Shown piece after piece: positions 20,141-30,762 of a stretch of 64,000 bases of DNA (position 1 is the stretch's first letter; each line of letters starts with the position of its first letter). A program made the position numbers and the translations under genes. This stretch comes from an uncultured Anaeroplasmataceae bacterium (GTDB lineage: Bacteria > Bacillota_I > Bacilli_A > Acholeplasmatales > Anaeroplasmataceae): the NCBI GenBank assembly GCA_949840955.1, contig CATKXV010000005.1, positions 1-64,000 on the forward strand, in the 5' to 3' direction. The notes below the pieces were generated by a model. It worked only from the letters and a program-made list of their open reading frames with translations, was not told the origin of the DNA and did no database searches.

Positions 20141-22588
20141 ATGAATAAAAAATTTAAAATTGAAGGAATGACCTGCTCTGCCTGCCAAAGCCATGTGCAG
20201 CATGCCGTTGAAAAGCTGGAGGGTATAACAAGCTGTAATGTAAATCTTCTCGCTAATTCTATGGATGTGAGCTTTGATGAGACCATTCTTACTGAAACAA
20301 AAATCATGCAGGCTGTAGATAAGGCTGGATATAAGGCCATACCTAAAGGAAAAAACAAAGAAACGGAGCCTGTAAAGGAAACGGGGGACCATAAGGGAAG
20401 AACACTTCTACTTGCTATTGGATTTGCTCTTGCTGTCTTCTATTTATGTATGGGACCAATGATGCATATCCCTATTCCTAAAATATTTGAAGAAAATCCC
20501 TTGCTTCTAGCTCTTACGGAGCTTTTCTTGACTTTGCCTGTAGTTTATCTTTACCGAAATTATTTTATAAACGGCTTTAAACGACTATTCCACTTATCCC
20601 CCAATATGGATAGTCTTATTGCTATGGGCTCTTCTGCAAGTCTAATCTACGGAATTTATATTATTTTCGTTATGGCCTACCGATTAGGAAACCAGCAGGA
20701 TATCACTCATTTAGCTCACGAATTGTATTTAGAATCTGCTTCCACAATTCTAGTTTTAGTTTCTGTTGGAAAATACCTAGAGGGTAAATCGAAAAAAAAG
20801 ACAAATGAATCTATTGAAAAATTAATGGATTTAGCTCCTAAAACCGCAATCCTCTTTGAAAATGGAATAGAAACCGAAATATTAGTTGAGCAAGTCAAGC
20901 TAAAGGATCATATTCTTGTGAAAAAAGGAATGCAGGTTCCTGTGGATGGAATCATCATTGAGGGTGCTGGTTCCTTTGATCAAAGTAATATTACTGGGGA
21001 AAGTATCCCTGTTTATAAGGAAATGGGGGAGGAGGCAATATCCTCTACTCTCTTAACCAATGGATATGTCCTTTTGGAAGCAACGAAGGTTGGAGAGGAT
21101 ACAACCATTAATACAATTATAAAACTGGTAGAGGAGGCTGCCAATTCCAAGGCTCCCATCTCTAAGCTTGCTGATAAAATCTCCTTCTTCTTTGTTCCTG
21201 CGGTAATGGTGATTGCCTTACTTAGCTTTATTATTTTTTGTTTTTTGGAAAATGTTAGCTTTGCTTTTGGTATTGGTATTTCCGTTCTTGTTATTGCCTG
21301 TCCTTGTGCGCTTGGTCTTGCTACACCTGTAGCAATAATGGTAGCCACTGGAGTCGCTGCAAGAAACGGTTTATTGATTAAAAATGCTGAAATCCTTGAA
21401 CGCACGCATACCATAGATACAATCATTTTAGATAAAACAGGAACCATCACGGAAGGCAAGCCTAAGGTTGTTAACCACATCTGCTTTACGGAGGATAACC
21501 TCTTAAGAATTGCTTATACACTTGAACAAAAATCAGAGCACCCCCTAGCAGCAGCCATTGTAAGTAAGGCCATAGAGGCCAATATAGAGCCCTATGAGCT
21601 TACAAATTATGATAGTCATGCTGGATTAGGCATTGAGGGAAAAATAGAAAATGATACCTATTATATTGGAAATAAGAGCTACCTCTCCTCTTTAGGAATA
21701 AAGCTTGATTTGGATGACAAGCGGATCACAGAGATTTATTTAGATGGCACAACACCTTTATTTGTTGCCAAAAATAATATCTGCATCGGTGTAATTGCCG
21801 TAAAGGATGATATCAAGCAGGATTCCAAAGAAGCAATAAGCAAATTAAAGGCCTATGGCTTAGAGGTTATTATGCTTACTGGAGATAACTCCGCTACTGC
21901 TGCAAGCATTGCCAAGGAGGTTGGGATTGATTCCATCATCAGCAATGTTCTTCCAAATGAAAAGCAGAATGTCGTTTTAAAGGAACAGGAAAAAGGGAAA
22001 ATAGTAGCTATGGTTGGAGATGGAATCAATGATGCTCCTGCCTTAATGAGTGCAGATATCGGAATTGCCATTGGACGTGGGGCAGATATTGCCATAGATG
22101 CCGCAGATATTATATTGGTTTCCAATTCGTTAACGGATGTTTATAGTGCCATACGGCTAAGCAAAAAAACAATCCGTAATATTAAAGGAAATTTATTTTG
22201 GGCCTTTTTCTATAACGCTATTGGAATTTTATTTGCTACTGGTGTATTCTATTATGCCTTCCATATCAAATTGAATCCGATGATTTCAGCCCTAGCAATG
22301 AGCTTTAGTAGTGTATTTGTTGTTACAAATGCGCTTCGCTTAAATTGGTTTAAAACAGATAAAAAGAAAGAAAAAGGAGGGAAAAATATGGAAACCATAA
22401 CTTTACATGTTGAAGGTATGATGTGTAAGCATTGTCAAGCTCGTGTTGAAACGGTATTAAAGGAGCTTCCTGGAGTGGATCAGGTCACAGTATCCTTAGA
22501 GGATAAAACTGCCACAATTCAAGGAACAGCTTTGTCAAAGGATACCCTAATTCAAGCTGTAGTAGATGCTGGATATGAAGCAAAATAG
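20141..22588 (+). CDS. copA: Copper-translocating P-type ATPase with N-terminal HMA and C-terminal fused CopZ-like HMA
   Basis: GMTCSACQSHV, CPCALGLATP, DKTGTIT, GDGINDAPAL; C-terminal GMMCKHCQARVE. Confidence 0.95.
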   Translation: MNKKFKIEGMTCSACQSHVQHAVEKLEGITSCNVNLLANSMDVSFDETILTETKIMQAVDKAGYKAIPKGKNKETEPVKETGDHKGRTLLLAIGFALAVFYLCMGPMMHIPIPKIFEENPLLLALTELFLTLPVVYLYRNYFINGFKRLFHLSPNMDSLIAMGSSASLIYGIYIIFVMAYRLGNQQDITHLAHELYLESASTILVLVSVGKYLEGKSKKKTNESIEKLMDLAPKTAILFENGIETEILVEQVKLKDHILVKKGMQVPVDGIIIEGAGSFDQSNITGESIPVYKEMGEEAISSTLLTNGYVLLEATKVGEDTTINTIIKLVEEAANSKAPISKLADKISFFFVPAVMVIALLSFIIFCFLENVSFAFGIGISVLVIACPCALGLATPVAIMVATGVAARNGLLIKNAEILERTHTIDTIILDKTGTITEGKPKVVNHICFTEDNLLRIAYTLEQKSEHPLAAAIVSKAIEANIEPYELTNYDSHAGLGIEGKIENDTYYIGNKSYLSSLGIKLDLDDKRITEIYLDGTTPLFVAKNNICIGVIAVKDDIKQDSKEAISKLKAYGLEVIMLTGDNSATAASIAKEVGIDSIISNVLPNEKQNVVLKEQEKGKIVAMVGDGINDAPALMSADIGIAIGRGADIAIDAADIILVSNSLTDVYSAIRLSKKTIRNIKGNLFWAFFYNAIGILFATGVFYYAFHIKLNPMISALAMSFSSVFVVTNALRLNWFKTDKKKEKGGKNMETITLHVEGMMCKHCQARVETVLKELPGVDQVTVSLEDKTATIQGTALSKDTLIQAVVDAGYEAK
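22388..22588 (+). CDS. copZ: Possible independently translated CopZ-like chaperone from an internal in-frame start
   Basis: AAAGGAGG at 22373-22380, 7 nt before ATG 22388; in frame with copA; encodes METITLHVEGMMCKHCQARVETVLKELPGVDQVTVSLEDKTATIQGTALSKDTLIQAVVDAGYEAK. Confidence 0.6.
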   Translation: METITLHVEGMMCKHCQARVETVLKELPGVDQVTVSLEDKTATIQGTALSKDTLIQAVVDAGYEAK

Positions 22589-22593
22589 ACAAT

Positions 22594-22634
22594 AAAAAAT
22601 AGGTACTAGCGTAAAAACTAGTACCTATTTTTTA
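22594..22634. terminator. Bidirectional terminator between copA and htpG
   Basis: AAAAATAGGTACTAG-cgtaaaaa-CTAGTACCTATTTTT. Confidence 0.9.
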
Positions 22635-22636
22635 TT

Positions 22637-24532
22637 TTATTTTAAAGCCTGTAGCATTAAATCACAAAGACTATTTGAGAATTCCTTTGGATCCGTTGGT
22701 AAAATTCCTTCCATTAATAGAGCCTGTGTATAAAGAAGCTTAGCATATTGATTTAAGCTTTCCTTATCCTTTTCATAAGATGCCTCCATTGCTTGGAATA
22801 CTGCATGGTTAGGATTAATTTCTAGAATACGCTCAGCCTTCATTCCATGTCCTTGATGCTGCTGTGCCAATACTCGTTCCATTTCAAAGGATAATCCCTC
22901 AGCTGCGGATAAGCAGCAAGGTGCCTCAACCAAACGCTTAGAGAAAATGACATCCTTACATTCTGGTAAAGCCTTCTTTAAATCCTCTAAAATATCCTTT
23001 TTTGTTTCCTTTAATTCATCAATTTTCTTAGCCTCTTCTTCATCAATCAAATCTAAGTCTCCCTGATTGATAGACTTAAATTTCACTCCATCATATTCAG
23101 ACAATACCTGAAGCATAAATTCATCCACATCATCTGCTAAAATCAGTACATCATAGCCCTTATTTTTGATTAAATCCATTTGTGGTAGCTTTAATACAGC
23201 TTCCTTATCCTTACCAACCGCATAATAGATTTCCTTTTGCCCCTCTATCATAGTTTCCTTGTATTCTGCAAAGGTAATTCTTTTATCCTTATTTAAGCTG
23301 GATAAAATGATTAAATCCTTTAAAGAATCCTTTTTTGCACCATATTCTTCATATAGTCCAAATTTAAGGTTAATTCCATAATCATTGAAGAATTCCTCAT
23401 ACTTCTCGCGATCATTTTTCAGCATACGACCTAGTTCAGATAAAATCTTCTTTTCAACATTAGTTGCTATCTTTTTAATAGAACGATCCTCTTGAAGCAT
23501 TTCACGAGAAATATTTAATGGCAAGTCTGCGGAATCCACTAATCCTTTAACAAAGCGAAGGTATTCAGGGATTAAATCCTTACATTTATCTAAAATGAAT
23601 ACTCCCTTGGTATATAACTGCAAGCCTCTTTCATTACGATCATTAAATTCATAAATCGGCTTTTTAGGAATGAATAATAATGCATTATAGGTTAGCATTC
23701 CTTCAACATTGACATGAATATGAGAAATCGGATCCTGATAATCCATAAATTTAGATTTATAGAAGGTATTTAATTCTTCATCTGTTACTTCACTTTTATT
23801 TTTCTTCCATATAGGGAGCATAGAGTTGATGGTTTCTAGCTCTAAATGAGTATGCTCCTCTTCATCCTTATCCTCTTCCTTCTTTTCATCATATTTCGTT
23901 ACCCAGGTTTTGATAGGATATCTTACATAATCTGAATACTTCTTGATTAATTCTTTGATTTGGTATTCCTCTAAGAATTCATCATACTGATTATCCTCTG
24001 TATTTTCTCTTAAAGAAATGACGATTTTTGTACCAAAATCATCCTTTGCACAATCCTCAATCTCATAAGAATCTAATCCCTCTGATGTAAATACATGTCC
24101 TTTACCATCTAGGACAGATTTCGTATAAACATGAATCTCCTTAGCAACCATAAAGGCTGAATAAAAGCCTACACCAAACTGCCCAATAATATCAACATCA
24201 GGCGTTTTTTCCTTTTCGATTTTTTCTAAAAACTCTTTACTACCACTTTTGGCAATGGTACCTAAATGCTCTACCAATTCTTCTTTTGTCATTCCAATTC
24301 CATTATCTGAAATGGTAAGCGTACGTTCCTCCTTGTTTGCTTCAACTAAAATTTCATACTGATCTGCTGCCTTTGTTGAATCCGTCAAGGATAAATAATG
24401 ACGTTTATCAATCGCATCACTTGCATTGGAAATCAATTCTCTTAAAAAGATTTCTTTATGTGTATAGATTGAGTTGATCATCATATCAAGCAAACGCTTG
24501 GTTTCTGTTTTAAATTCCATTTTTTCTTTCAT
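22637..24532 (-). CDS. htpG: Molecular chaperone HtpG (Hsp90)
   Basis: ELISNASDAIDK, GQFGVGFYSAF, N-terminal FKTETKRLLDMMINSIYTHKEIFLREL. Confidence 0.96.
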   Translation of the reverse strand: MKEKMEFKTETKRLLDMMINSIYTHKEIFLRELISNASDAIDKRHYLSLTDSTKAADQYEILVEANKEERTLTISDNGIGMTKEELVEHLGTIAKSGSKEFLEKIEKEKTPDVDIIGQFGVGFYSAFMVAKEIHVYTKSVLDGKGHVFTSEGLDSYEIEDCAKDDFGTKIVISLRENTEDNQYDEFLEEYQIKELIKKYSDYVRYPIKTWVTKYDEKKEEDKDEEEHTHLELETINSMLPIWKKNKSEVTDEELNTFYKSKFMDYQDPISHIHVNVEGMLTYNALLFIPKKPIYEFNDRNERGLQLYTKGVFILDKCKDLIPEYLRFVKGLVDSADLPLNISREMLQEDRSIKKIATNVEKKILSELGRMLKNDREKYEEFFNDYGINLKFGLYEEYGAKKDSLKDLIILSSLNKDKRITFAEYKETMIEGQKEIYYAVGKDKEAVLKLPQMDLIKNKGYDVLILADDVDEFMLQVLSEYDGVKFKSINQGDLDLIDEEEAKKIDELKETKKDILEDLKKALPECKDVIFSKRLVEAPCCLSAAEGLSFEMERVLAQQHQGHGMKAERILEINPNHAVFQAMEASYEKDKESLNQYAKLLYTQALLMEGILPTDPKEFSNSLCDLMLQALK

Positions 24533-24664
24533 GATTTATTCCTCCAATTTAAGTATATACCTATTATATACTTTCGCGTTGGCACTGTCAATACTTGTTT
24601 GCCAAATATTTTTATTTTCTTTAAAAACTTAAAAAATAAAGTATAATTGTATTGGGTGATTATT

Positions 24665-25324
24665 ATGCTTGAAGGCTTTAAAATAAACTGTTTTCCCTTA
24701 AATAGAGCTATTCGAATCAGTATTGCTTTACCAAAGGATTACAATAATACATCTAGATACTATCCAGTCATTTATTTTATGGATGGACAAAATCTATATA
24801 AGGACGAGGATTCTTATCGTGGAATGGCTTTGGATTTAGAGGAAACGATTACTCGATTATCTTTAGAGGGTAAAGAGGCTATTTATGTTGGAATTGCTGC
24901 GGCAAGCAATCCAGAGCGAAGAGATTTAGAATATGAGGACAAAACCCTAGCAGAATTTATCCTATCTTCGATTCATCCTTATTTAAAAACAAGATATCGA
25001 ATGAATCAATATATCTATGCCTTTGCCTGCTCTAAAGCCTCCTATACTGCTCTTTTACTCAATGAGAATTATATTTTTAAAGGATTTATTTTAATTTCAC
25101 CCGATATCAACACAGAAAAAATTAAGGAAATCCAGCTTCCAAAAAATAATCTAGCCTATATTGCTGTAGGCTCAAGGGAACAAAATGGATTATGCTTAAG
25201 TAATGCTTTAGCATTAAAGGAGCATAACCCAGATATCTTTATTCAAGAGTTTGATAACCAGGAGCATACAGAAGCGGCATGGAAAACCCAAATCTATGAT
25301 GCTTTAAGCTATCTTGTTTTATAG
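24665..25324 (+). CDS. Esterase-like alpha/beta hydrolase
   Basis: RYYPVIYFMDGQNLY pattern of the putative esterase family; internal Met start after GTGATT. Confidence 0.7.
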   Translation: MLEGFKINCFPLNRAIRISIALPKDYNNTSRYYPVIYFMDGQNLYKDEDSYRGMALDLEETITRLSLEGKEAIYVGIAAASNPERRDLEYEDKTLAEFILSSIHPYLKTRYRMNQYIYAFACSKASYTALLLNENYIFKGFILISPDINTEKIKEIQLPKNNLAYIAVGSREQNGLCLSNALALKEHNPDIFIQEFDNQEHTEAAWKTQIYDALSYLVL

Positions 25325-25391
25325 CTTCTTACAAATATTACCAGCCCAAGGGGTTGGTATTTTTTTTATAATGAAAGCAGGAGGTTTTAAA

Positions 25392-26348
25392 ATGAAGAAA
25401 ATATTTTGGATAGTTCTGCTTTTCTTAGGCGTTTGTTTCCTAAACATCTTCCCTAATGCAGAAGCAGCAACTGATTCGAGTCAAGCTGGACTTGTTCAAA
25501 CAGAAGGAAGTAATTTAAATGTTCGAGCTAAAAATACAACAGCTTCAGCCATTATTGGTAAGGTTAAAGACAATAGCTATGTAACGATACATTCTACTGC
25601 TGGAAGCTTTTACTATGTTGAATATTTAGAAAATACATTTGGATATGTTCATAAGGATTATGTACGAATTGTATCAAGTGATGCTCGTCAAGTTCATACA
25701 GGTGGGGCAAATTTAAATGTACGAACAGGACCTTCAACAGCCTATACCCAATTCGAAAAGATTAGGGATAAGGATTATGCAATTCTACTGTCCAATCAAG
25801 GAGCATTTTCAAAGGTGCTTTTTGAAGGAAATAAGGTAGGCTATGTGTCTAATGCATATTTGGTAAGCCCTATGACCTATTCCCCTGTAAAGCTGTCTGT
25901 GGTTAGCTATAAGCAATATGATTCAAGGTGGGCTTATTTAACCCTTGGAGCAAGTGGTCAGACCATTCAAAAGATTGGATGCTTAACCACCTGTATGGCG
26001 ATGAGTGAATCCTATAGAACTGGATTAACGAAAACTCCAGCAACCATAAGAAATAGCTTTAGCTATACTTCAGGTGGAGAAATGTACTGGCCTAGTCATT
26101 ATACTACATCCACCTCTAGTGGTTATTTAACTACTATTTATAACAGTTTGAAAAAGAATCGACCTGTAATGATTGGCTTAAAAAATGCCTATGGTGGACA
26201 GCACTGGGTACTTGTCACTGGCTTTAGTGGTGGAAATACACTTTCTACTAGTGGCTTTATTGTAAATGATCCAGCTTCTACGAAAACAAGCCTAAAGGAG
26301 GTTATGAATGCTTATCCTTACTTCTATAAAATTGCTTATTACAATTAA
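25392..26348 (+). CDS. Secreted protein with two SH3b domains and a C39-like peptidase domain
   Basis: Signal peptide MKKIFWIVLLFLGVCFLNIFPNAEA; LNVRAKNT and LNVRTGPST repeats; QYDSRW...GCLTTCMAM and GGQHWVLVTG. Confidence 0.85.
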   Translation: MKKIFWIVLLFLGVCFLNIFPNAEAATDSSQAGLVQTEGSNLNVRAKNTTASAIIGKVKDNSYVTIHSTAGSFYYVEYLENTFGYVHKDYVRIVSSDARQVHTGGANLNVRTGPSTAYTQFEKIRDKDYAILLSNQGAFSKVLFEGNKVGYVSNAYLVSPMTYSPVKLSVVSYKQYDSRWAYLTLGASGQTIQKIGCLTTCMAMSESYRTGLTKTPATIRNSFSYTSGGEMYWPSHYTTSTSSGYLTTIYNSLKKNRPVMIGLKNAYGGQHWVLVTGFSGGNTLSTSGFIVNDPASTKTSLKEVMNAYPYFYKIAYYN

Positions 26349-26365
26349 GAATTAGAATAGCAATA

Positions 26366-26398
26366 AGAGACGACCCAAACGGATCGTCTCTTTTACTT
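26366..26398. terminator. Bidirectional terminator
   Basis: AAGAGACGA...TCGTCTCTTTT. Confidence 0.8.
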
Positions 26399-27100
26399 TA
26401 TTTTCTTTATAACCTCAATTATATCTTCATTAAAGACAAGCTCTGCTGCAGAATCATAGGAGGTAGAGGATTTATTGATCAAAATCAAGTGCTTTCCTCG
26501 AAAATACCCAAGATATGAGGCAGCGGGATAAACGACTAAAGATGTACCCACCACAATCATTGTATCTGCCTTACAAATTGCATCAATCGCTTGAGAAACA
26601 ACATGAGAGTCTAGAGGCTCTTCATATAAAACAACATCTGGTTTAATTCTTCCACCACAGGTGCAATAGCATGGCTTTTTTGTATTTATATCCTGAATTC
26701 CATAAAATTTATGGCATTTCATACAATAGTTTCTTAATACACTTCCATGAAGCTCATACACCTTTGTACTTCCTGCATCCTGATGTAGTCCATCAATATT
26801 TTGTGTTACAACAGCTGAAACATTAGGCAGCTGTGCAAAATAAAGATGAGCTAGATTAGGCTTAGCCTCTGGATAAACCATCTTTTCACCATAAAACTCA
26901 TAAAAAAGCTCTGGCTTTTGCATAAAGAAATGATGTGAGATGATTTCCTCAGGAGAATAGCTGCCATACTCCTTGCTGTAAATCCCCCTTGCAGAACGAA
27001 AATCAGGAATACCAGAAGGAACAGATATGCCCGCTCCTGTAAAAACAACAATGCTTTTACTTTCTGCAATGATTTTTTTTAATTGCTCATATGGATTCAT
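26393..27100 (-). CDS. cobB: SIR2-family NAD-dependent protein deacylase
   Basis: VFTGAGISVPSGIPDFR, TQNIDGLHQDAGS, ELHGS, CxxC zinc pairs. Confidence 0.95.
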   Translation of the reverse strand: MNPYEQLKKIIAESKSIVVFTGAGISVPSGIPDFRSARGIYSKEYGSYSPEEIISHHFFMQKPELFYEFYGEKMVYPEAKPNLAHLYFAQLPNVSAVVTQNIDGLHQDAGSTKVYELHGSVLRNYCMKCHKFYGIQDINTKKPCYCTCGGRIKPDVVLYEEPLDSHVVSQAIDAICKADTMIVVGTSLVVYPAASYLGYFRGKHLILINKSSTSYDSAAELVFNEDIIEVIKKIK

Positions 27101-27107
27101 AGCCTTA

Positions 27108-28265
27108 TCAATCCTTGATTAAAGATAAGATTTGTTCGACTTTATCACATTTTTCCCAAGGCAAGTCAATATCGGTTCTTCCAAAATGACCATAAGCAGC
27201 CGTTTGGAAATAGATTGGTCTTTTTAAATCTAAACACTGAATGATGCCCTTTGGCGTAAGTGGGAAAACCTTGCGGATAATTTCAGCAAGCTTTTCTTCA
27301 CTAACCTTGGCTGTAGAAAAGGTATCCACAAGGACAGAGGTAGGCTCTGCAATACCAATCGCATAGGAAAGCTGGATTTGACATTTTTTTGCAAGCTTTG
27401 CAGCTACAATATTTTTGGCAATGTATCTTGCCATATAAGACGCACTGCGATCCACCTTGGATGGATCCTTTCCAGAAAATGCTCCTCCACCATGAGGTGC
27501 AGATCCGCCATAGGTGTCAACAATTATTTTTCTACCAGTTAAGCCTGAATCTCCTGCTGGTCCACCCACAACAAATCGTCCCGTTGGATTAAATAAATAC
27601 TTCGTTTGCTCATCTACTAGGTGCTTTGGTACAATAACATCCACAACCTCTTTTTTAATATCCTTTGCTAGCAGCTCCATATCGATATCAGGGGAATGCT
27701 GTGTAGAAATCAAGATGGTATCAATTCTCATAACTTTTCCTGTTTCATCGTATTCCACAGTAACCTGAGTTTTACCATCTGGTCGAAGATAAGGAAGAAT
27801 ATTTTGCTTTCTTACCTCTGTTAAGCGCTTGGCTAGCTTATGAGCTAAGGTAATGGCAAGAGGCATATATTCCTCTGTCTCATCACAAGCATAGCCAAAC
27901 ATCATTCCTTGATCTCCAGCACCCTGCTCATGCTCATCTGTTTCATCCACTCCAAGAGCTATATCTGGAGATTGTGGATCTATAGCAGATAGCACTGCTA
28001 AATTATCTGCATCAAAGCCATACTTTCCACGCGTATAGCCAATATTAGCAACTGTATTTCTTACTATTTTCTGTAAATCAACATAGTGATTTGTTGTCAT
28101 TTCTCCAAAAACCATAACGAGTCCCGTTGTACAAATAGTTTCACAAGCTACTCTTGCATTTGGATCATGTGTCAAAACATCATCTAAAATTGCATCTGAA
28201 ATTTGGTCTGCAATTTTATCAGGATGTCCCTCTGTAACAGATTCTGATGTGAATAATCTACGCAT
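27108..28265 (-). CDS. metK: S-adenosylmethionine synthetase
   Basis: [56 protein letters not shown]; start trimmed to 28265. Confidence 0.97.
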   Translation of the reverse strand: MRRLFTSESVTEGHPDKIADQISDAILDDVLTHDPNARVACETICTTGLVMVFGEMTTNHYVDLQKIVRNTVANIGYTRGKYGFDADNLAVLSAIDPQSPDIALGVDETDEHEQGAGDQGMMFGYACDETEEYMPLAITLAHKLAKRLTEVRKQNILPYLRPDGKTQVTVEYDETGKVMRIDTILISTQHSPDIDMELLAKDIKKEVVDVIVPKHLVDEQTKYLFNPTGRFVVGGPAGDSGLTGRKIIVDTYGGSAPHGGGAFSGKDPSKVDRSASYMARYIAKNIVAAKLAKKCQIQLSYAIGIAEPTSVLVDTFSTAKVSEEKLAEIIRKVFPLTPKGIIQCLDLKRPIYFQTAAYGHFGRTDIDLPWEKCDKVEQILSLIKD

Positions 28266-28509
28266 GTTGTGCCTCCATAATTGCCTTAGCAAGCTGATCT
28301 GCACAGGAGGTTGGTCTTGGGCCACAGGTATTTCCTTCTAAAATTTTCACAACCTCTTCTGCACTTTTTCCTTCCACAAGCTTAGCAATGGCCTTTAAAT
28401 TTCCATTACAGCCTCCCATAAATTGAACATTATGTAAATTTCCGTTTTCATCTAAATCAAATGTTATTTTTTTAGAGCATGTGCCCTTAGTTTCATAATT
28501 ATAAGTCAT
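28258..28509 (-). CDS. TSCPD-domain protein
   Basis: [47 protein letters not shown]...[13 protein letters not shown]; overlaps metK start by 8 nt. Confidence 0.85.
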   Translation of the reverse strand: MTYNYETKGTCSKKITFDLDENGNLHNVQFMGGCNGNLKAIAKLVEGKSAEEVVKILEGNTCGPRPTSCADQLAKAIMEAQHA

Positions 28510-29812
28510 AATCTTCTCCTTCACTTCCATCAAAAATTTTTTCAAATTCATCCTTAAAACGATCAAATCGCTCAAAGATTTCTCCATTAAAATAAACATT
28601 AAAATGCTCACTCATATATTGCATCGTTACCTTATGATTGTAGGCCTTCTTGTAGGACTTAACACTTCGCATAGTCACGTATAGCTCACAAATTAATATA
28701 ATTTGGGCAGGAACATCATTTTGTATTGAATTCATTCGCGTAATGAATTGATTTGTATTAGACCCTTCAAAGGTAGAACGAATGATTGCCTCACACTTTC
28801 GTTCCAGCTGTAGCCTAGATATTATAATGCTCCCCAAATTGGTTTGTTCCCTTAATAAAACATATTTTTCATCCTCATTCATATCCTCGTTAGGAACAAA
28901 GGTGACGCTTTGCTCAATATGGATTTTCGCACTAGTTTCAATTTGCCTAATTTCCTCTTCGGACAAGCTTAAGAGCTCGGCAAGACGCTTTGACATTGCT
29001 GAAACAATATAAATGTTTTGCTTATCCTCTTCACTTCTAGAGGAATTATCCAAGGTTACCTCAAATATTTTGGTTACAACGTTGGTAAAATCCTCCTGCA
29101 CCTCTCTTCGCTTCATCAGTTCTTTTTTACGTTCCTCCTGCATATATCCACTCATCGCAACAATACAGTACAAAACAAGCATATAAATACATAATAAGAG
29201 GGTTCGTAATAATATATCTCTAAAGGTTTCTCCAACAAAAAATTCTGTGAAAAATTTCATTATATCCTTGGCCATTTCATCTCCAACGATATTATAGGTC
29301 ACTGTAAAATGGAGGATGGTAACAATAATCAGTGTCCATGCAAAGACCGTTTTTAATAATCGCTTATTCTGATAAAAGGAGCAAACAGCTAAGGAGTAAT
29401 ACAGTAGGATATACCCACACTCCTTTAAATAGTCTATTTCACCATATTTCAGCTTAATATAAATAACAATGGCCAAAGCTAGCATATAAAAGCAGGACAA
29501 ATAGCTTGCAATCATTTGCGAGGTATTGTCCTCTGGATTTTTATTGATACTTCTTTTTAAATAAATATTTAATACAAAAGTCACAATACCTAATAGAACT
29601 GCTAAAATCAAATTGCTGCTTTCTCCTATGGAAAGTAGCGTGAAAATAAGCGTGAATACTACATTGGATAAAAAAATTATATTTTTGATAACGATATTTT
29701 TTCGATAAAGCACCTGCGTATCATTGGCAATATCAATACCACTTTCAAATCCAAAGGCATTATTAAAAAATTTTGTATTCTTTATTTTATTCTTAAGCGA
29801 CAATGATATCAC
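28499..29812 (-). CDS. Membrane protein with C-terminal cytoplasmic domain (degenerate HD-like), unknown function
   Basis: N-terminal TM helices plus soluble C-terminus; GTG start likely. Confidence 0.6.
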   Translation of the reverse strand: MISLSLKNKIKNTKFFNNAFGFESGIDIANDTQVLYRKNIVIKNIIFLSNVVFTLIFTLLSIGESSNLILAVLLGIVTFVLNIYLKRSINKNPEDNTSQMIASYLSCFYMLALAIVIYIKLKYGEIDYLKECGYILLYYSLAVCSFYQNKRLLKTVFAWTLIIVTILHFTVTYNIVGDEMAKDIMKFFTEFFVGETFRDILLRTLLLCIYMLVLYCIVAMSGYMQEERKKELMKRREVQEDFTNVVTKIFEVTLDNSSRSEEDKQNIYIVSAMSKRLAELLSLSEEEIRQIETSAKIHIEQSVTFVPNEDMNEDEKYVLLREQTNLGSIIISRLQLERKCEAIIRSTFEGSNTNQFITRMNSIQNDVPAQIILICELYVTMRSVKSYKKAYNHKVTMQYMSEHFNVYFNGEIFERFDRFKDEFEKIFDGSEGEDYDL

Positions 29813-29846
29813 CTCAACATTCTAAATCATTATACCATAATCGACA

Positions 29847-30758
29847 TCAAATAACATCTAGCTCTTTGAAAATTTTTTGTCCATTGACAAATTCCTTAGC
29901 TGAAAGCATTCTTTTCCCTGGTATTAGCACCATATCTAGACTTACAGCATCATCTAAGGCTTTTATTAAAATCTGTTTTTTCAAGGAAAGAATCGTTCCT
30001 GGTACTGCATCAGAGGTATCCTTAACAACGGAAGCAGCAAACACCTTTATTTTACCCGTATTCAAAAAGATTGTAGCCCCAGGCTCTAGAGATAAGCCTC
30101 TGATTTGATTTACTATTTGGCTTGCTGGTTTTTTAAAATCAATTTTTTCTTCCTCAGGGGTTAAATTTGGAGCATAGGTAGCTAAAGCCTCATCCTGAGA
30201 GCTTCCCTTTATTTTCTCATCATAAATATCCTCTATTACCTCTAATAAAAGATCTCTTCCCAGTATAGAAAGCTTTTCAAATAAAGAGGAGGATGTATCG
30301 TTTTGTAAAATAGGACAGCTTCGTTTGGCGTACATTACACCGGCATCCAATCGCTTAGCCATTTCAATAATGGTTATTCCTGTTTCCTTTTTTCCTTCCA
30401 TAATAGCGCGTTGGATAGGAGCTCCACCTCGATATTCAGGCAATAAAGAGCCATGGACATTTATGGTCTTTTTAAATAAGTTTAAAATCTTAGAAGGAAC
30501 ATATTGTCCAAACGCAGCAGTAACCAATACATCTGCATGAAATGACTCTATATATTCTACCCCATCTCCTATTTTCTCTGGCTGATAGAGAAAAAGCCCT
30601 AAACGCTTTGCTGCTGAAGCAACAGGTGTATCAATCCATTCCTTATTTTTTTTCAGTTTGTTGGGTTGGCTGATGACCAGTACAATCTCATATTTTTTAT
30701 GAAGTGCCTCTAAAATAGGAACTGCAAAATTGGGAGTACCCATAAATATAATTTTCAT
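29847..30758 (-). CDS. fmt: Methionyl-tRNA formyltransferase
   Basis: MKIIFMGTPNFAVPILEAL, NVHGSLLPEYRGGAPIQRAI. Confidence 0.96.
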   Translation of the reverse strand: MKIIFMGTPNFAVPILEALHKKYEIVLVISQPNKLKKNKEWIDTPVASAAKRLGLFLYQPEKIGDGVEYIESFHADVLVTAAFGQYVPSKILNLFKKTINVHGSLLPEYRGGAPIQRAIMEGKKETGITIIEMAKRLDAGVMYAKRSCPILQNDTSSSLFEKLSILGRDLLLEVIEDIYDEKIKGSSQDEALATYAPNLTPEEEKIDFKKPASQIVNQIRGLSLEPGATIFLNTGKIKVFAASVVKDTSDAVPGTILSLKKQILIKALDDAVSLDMVLIPGKRMLSAKEFVNGQKIFKELDVI

Positions 30759-30762
30759 GATA

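Noticed and set aside
16773-22588. Many long antisense ORFs in the track (e.g. 17197-17451, 18688-19053, 21013-21480, 21853-22125)
   Set aside because: They lie wholly inside strongly supported ATPase genes on the other strand, are Ser/Ile/Pro-rich shadow frames and have no independent support.
24533-24664. CIRCE heat-shock element upstream of htpG
   Set aside because: No TTAGCACTC-N9-GAGTGCTAA found; GTTGGCACTGTCAA is not an inverted repeat of that type.
28256-28611. Extended N-termini of TSCPD protein, metK, priA and udk as given by the track
   Set aside because: Family-conserved starts with good spacing occur inside; extensions overlap upstream genes or leaders.
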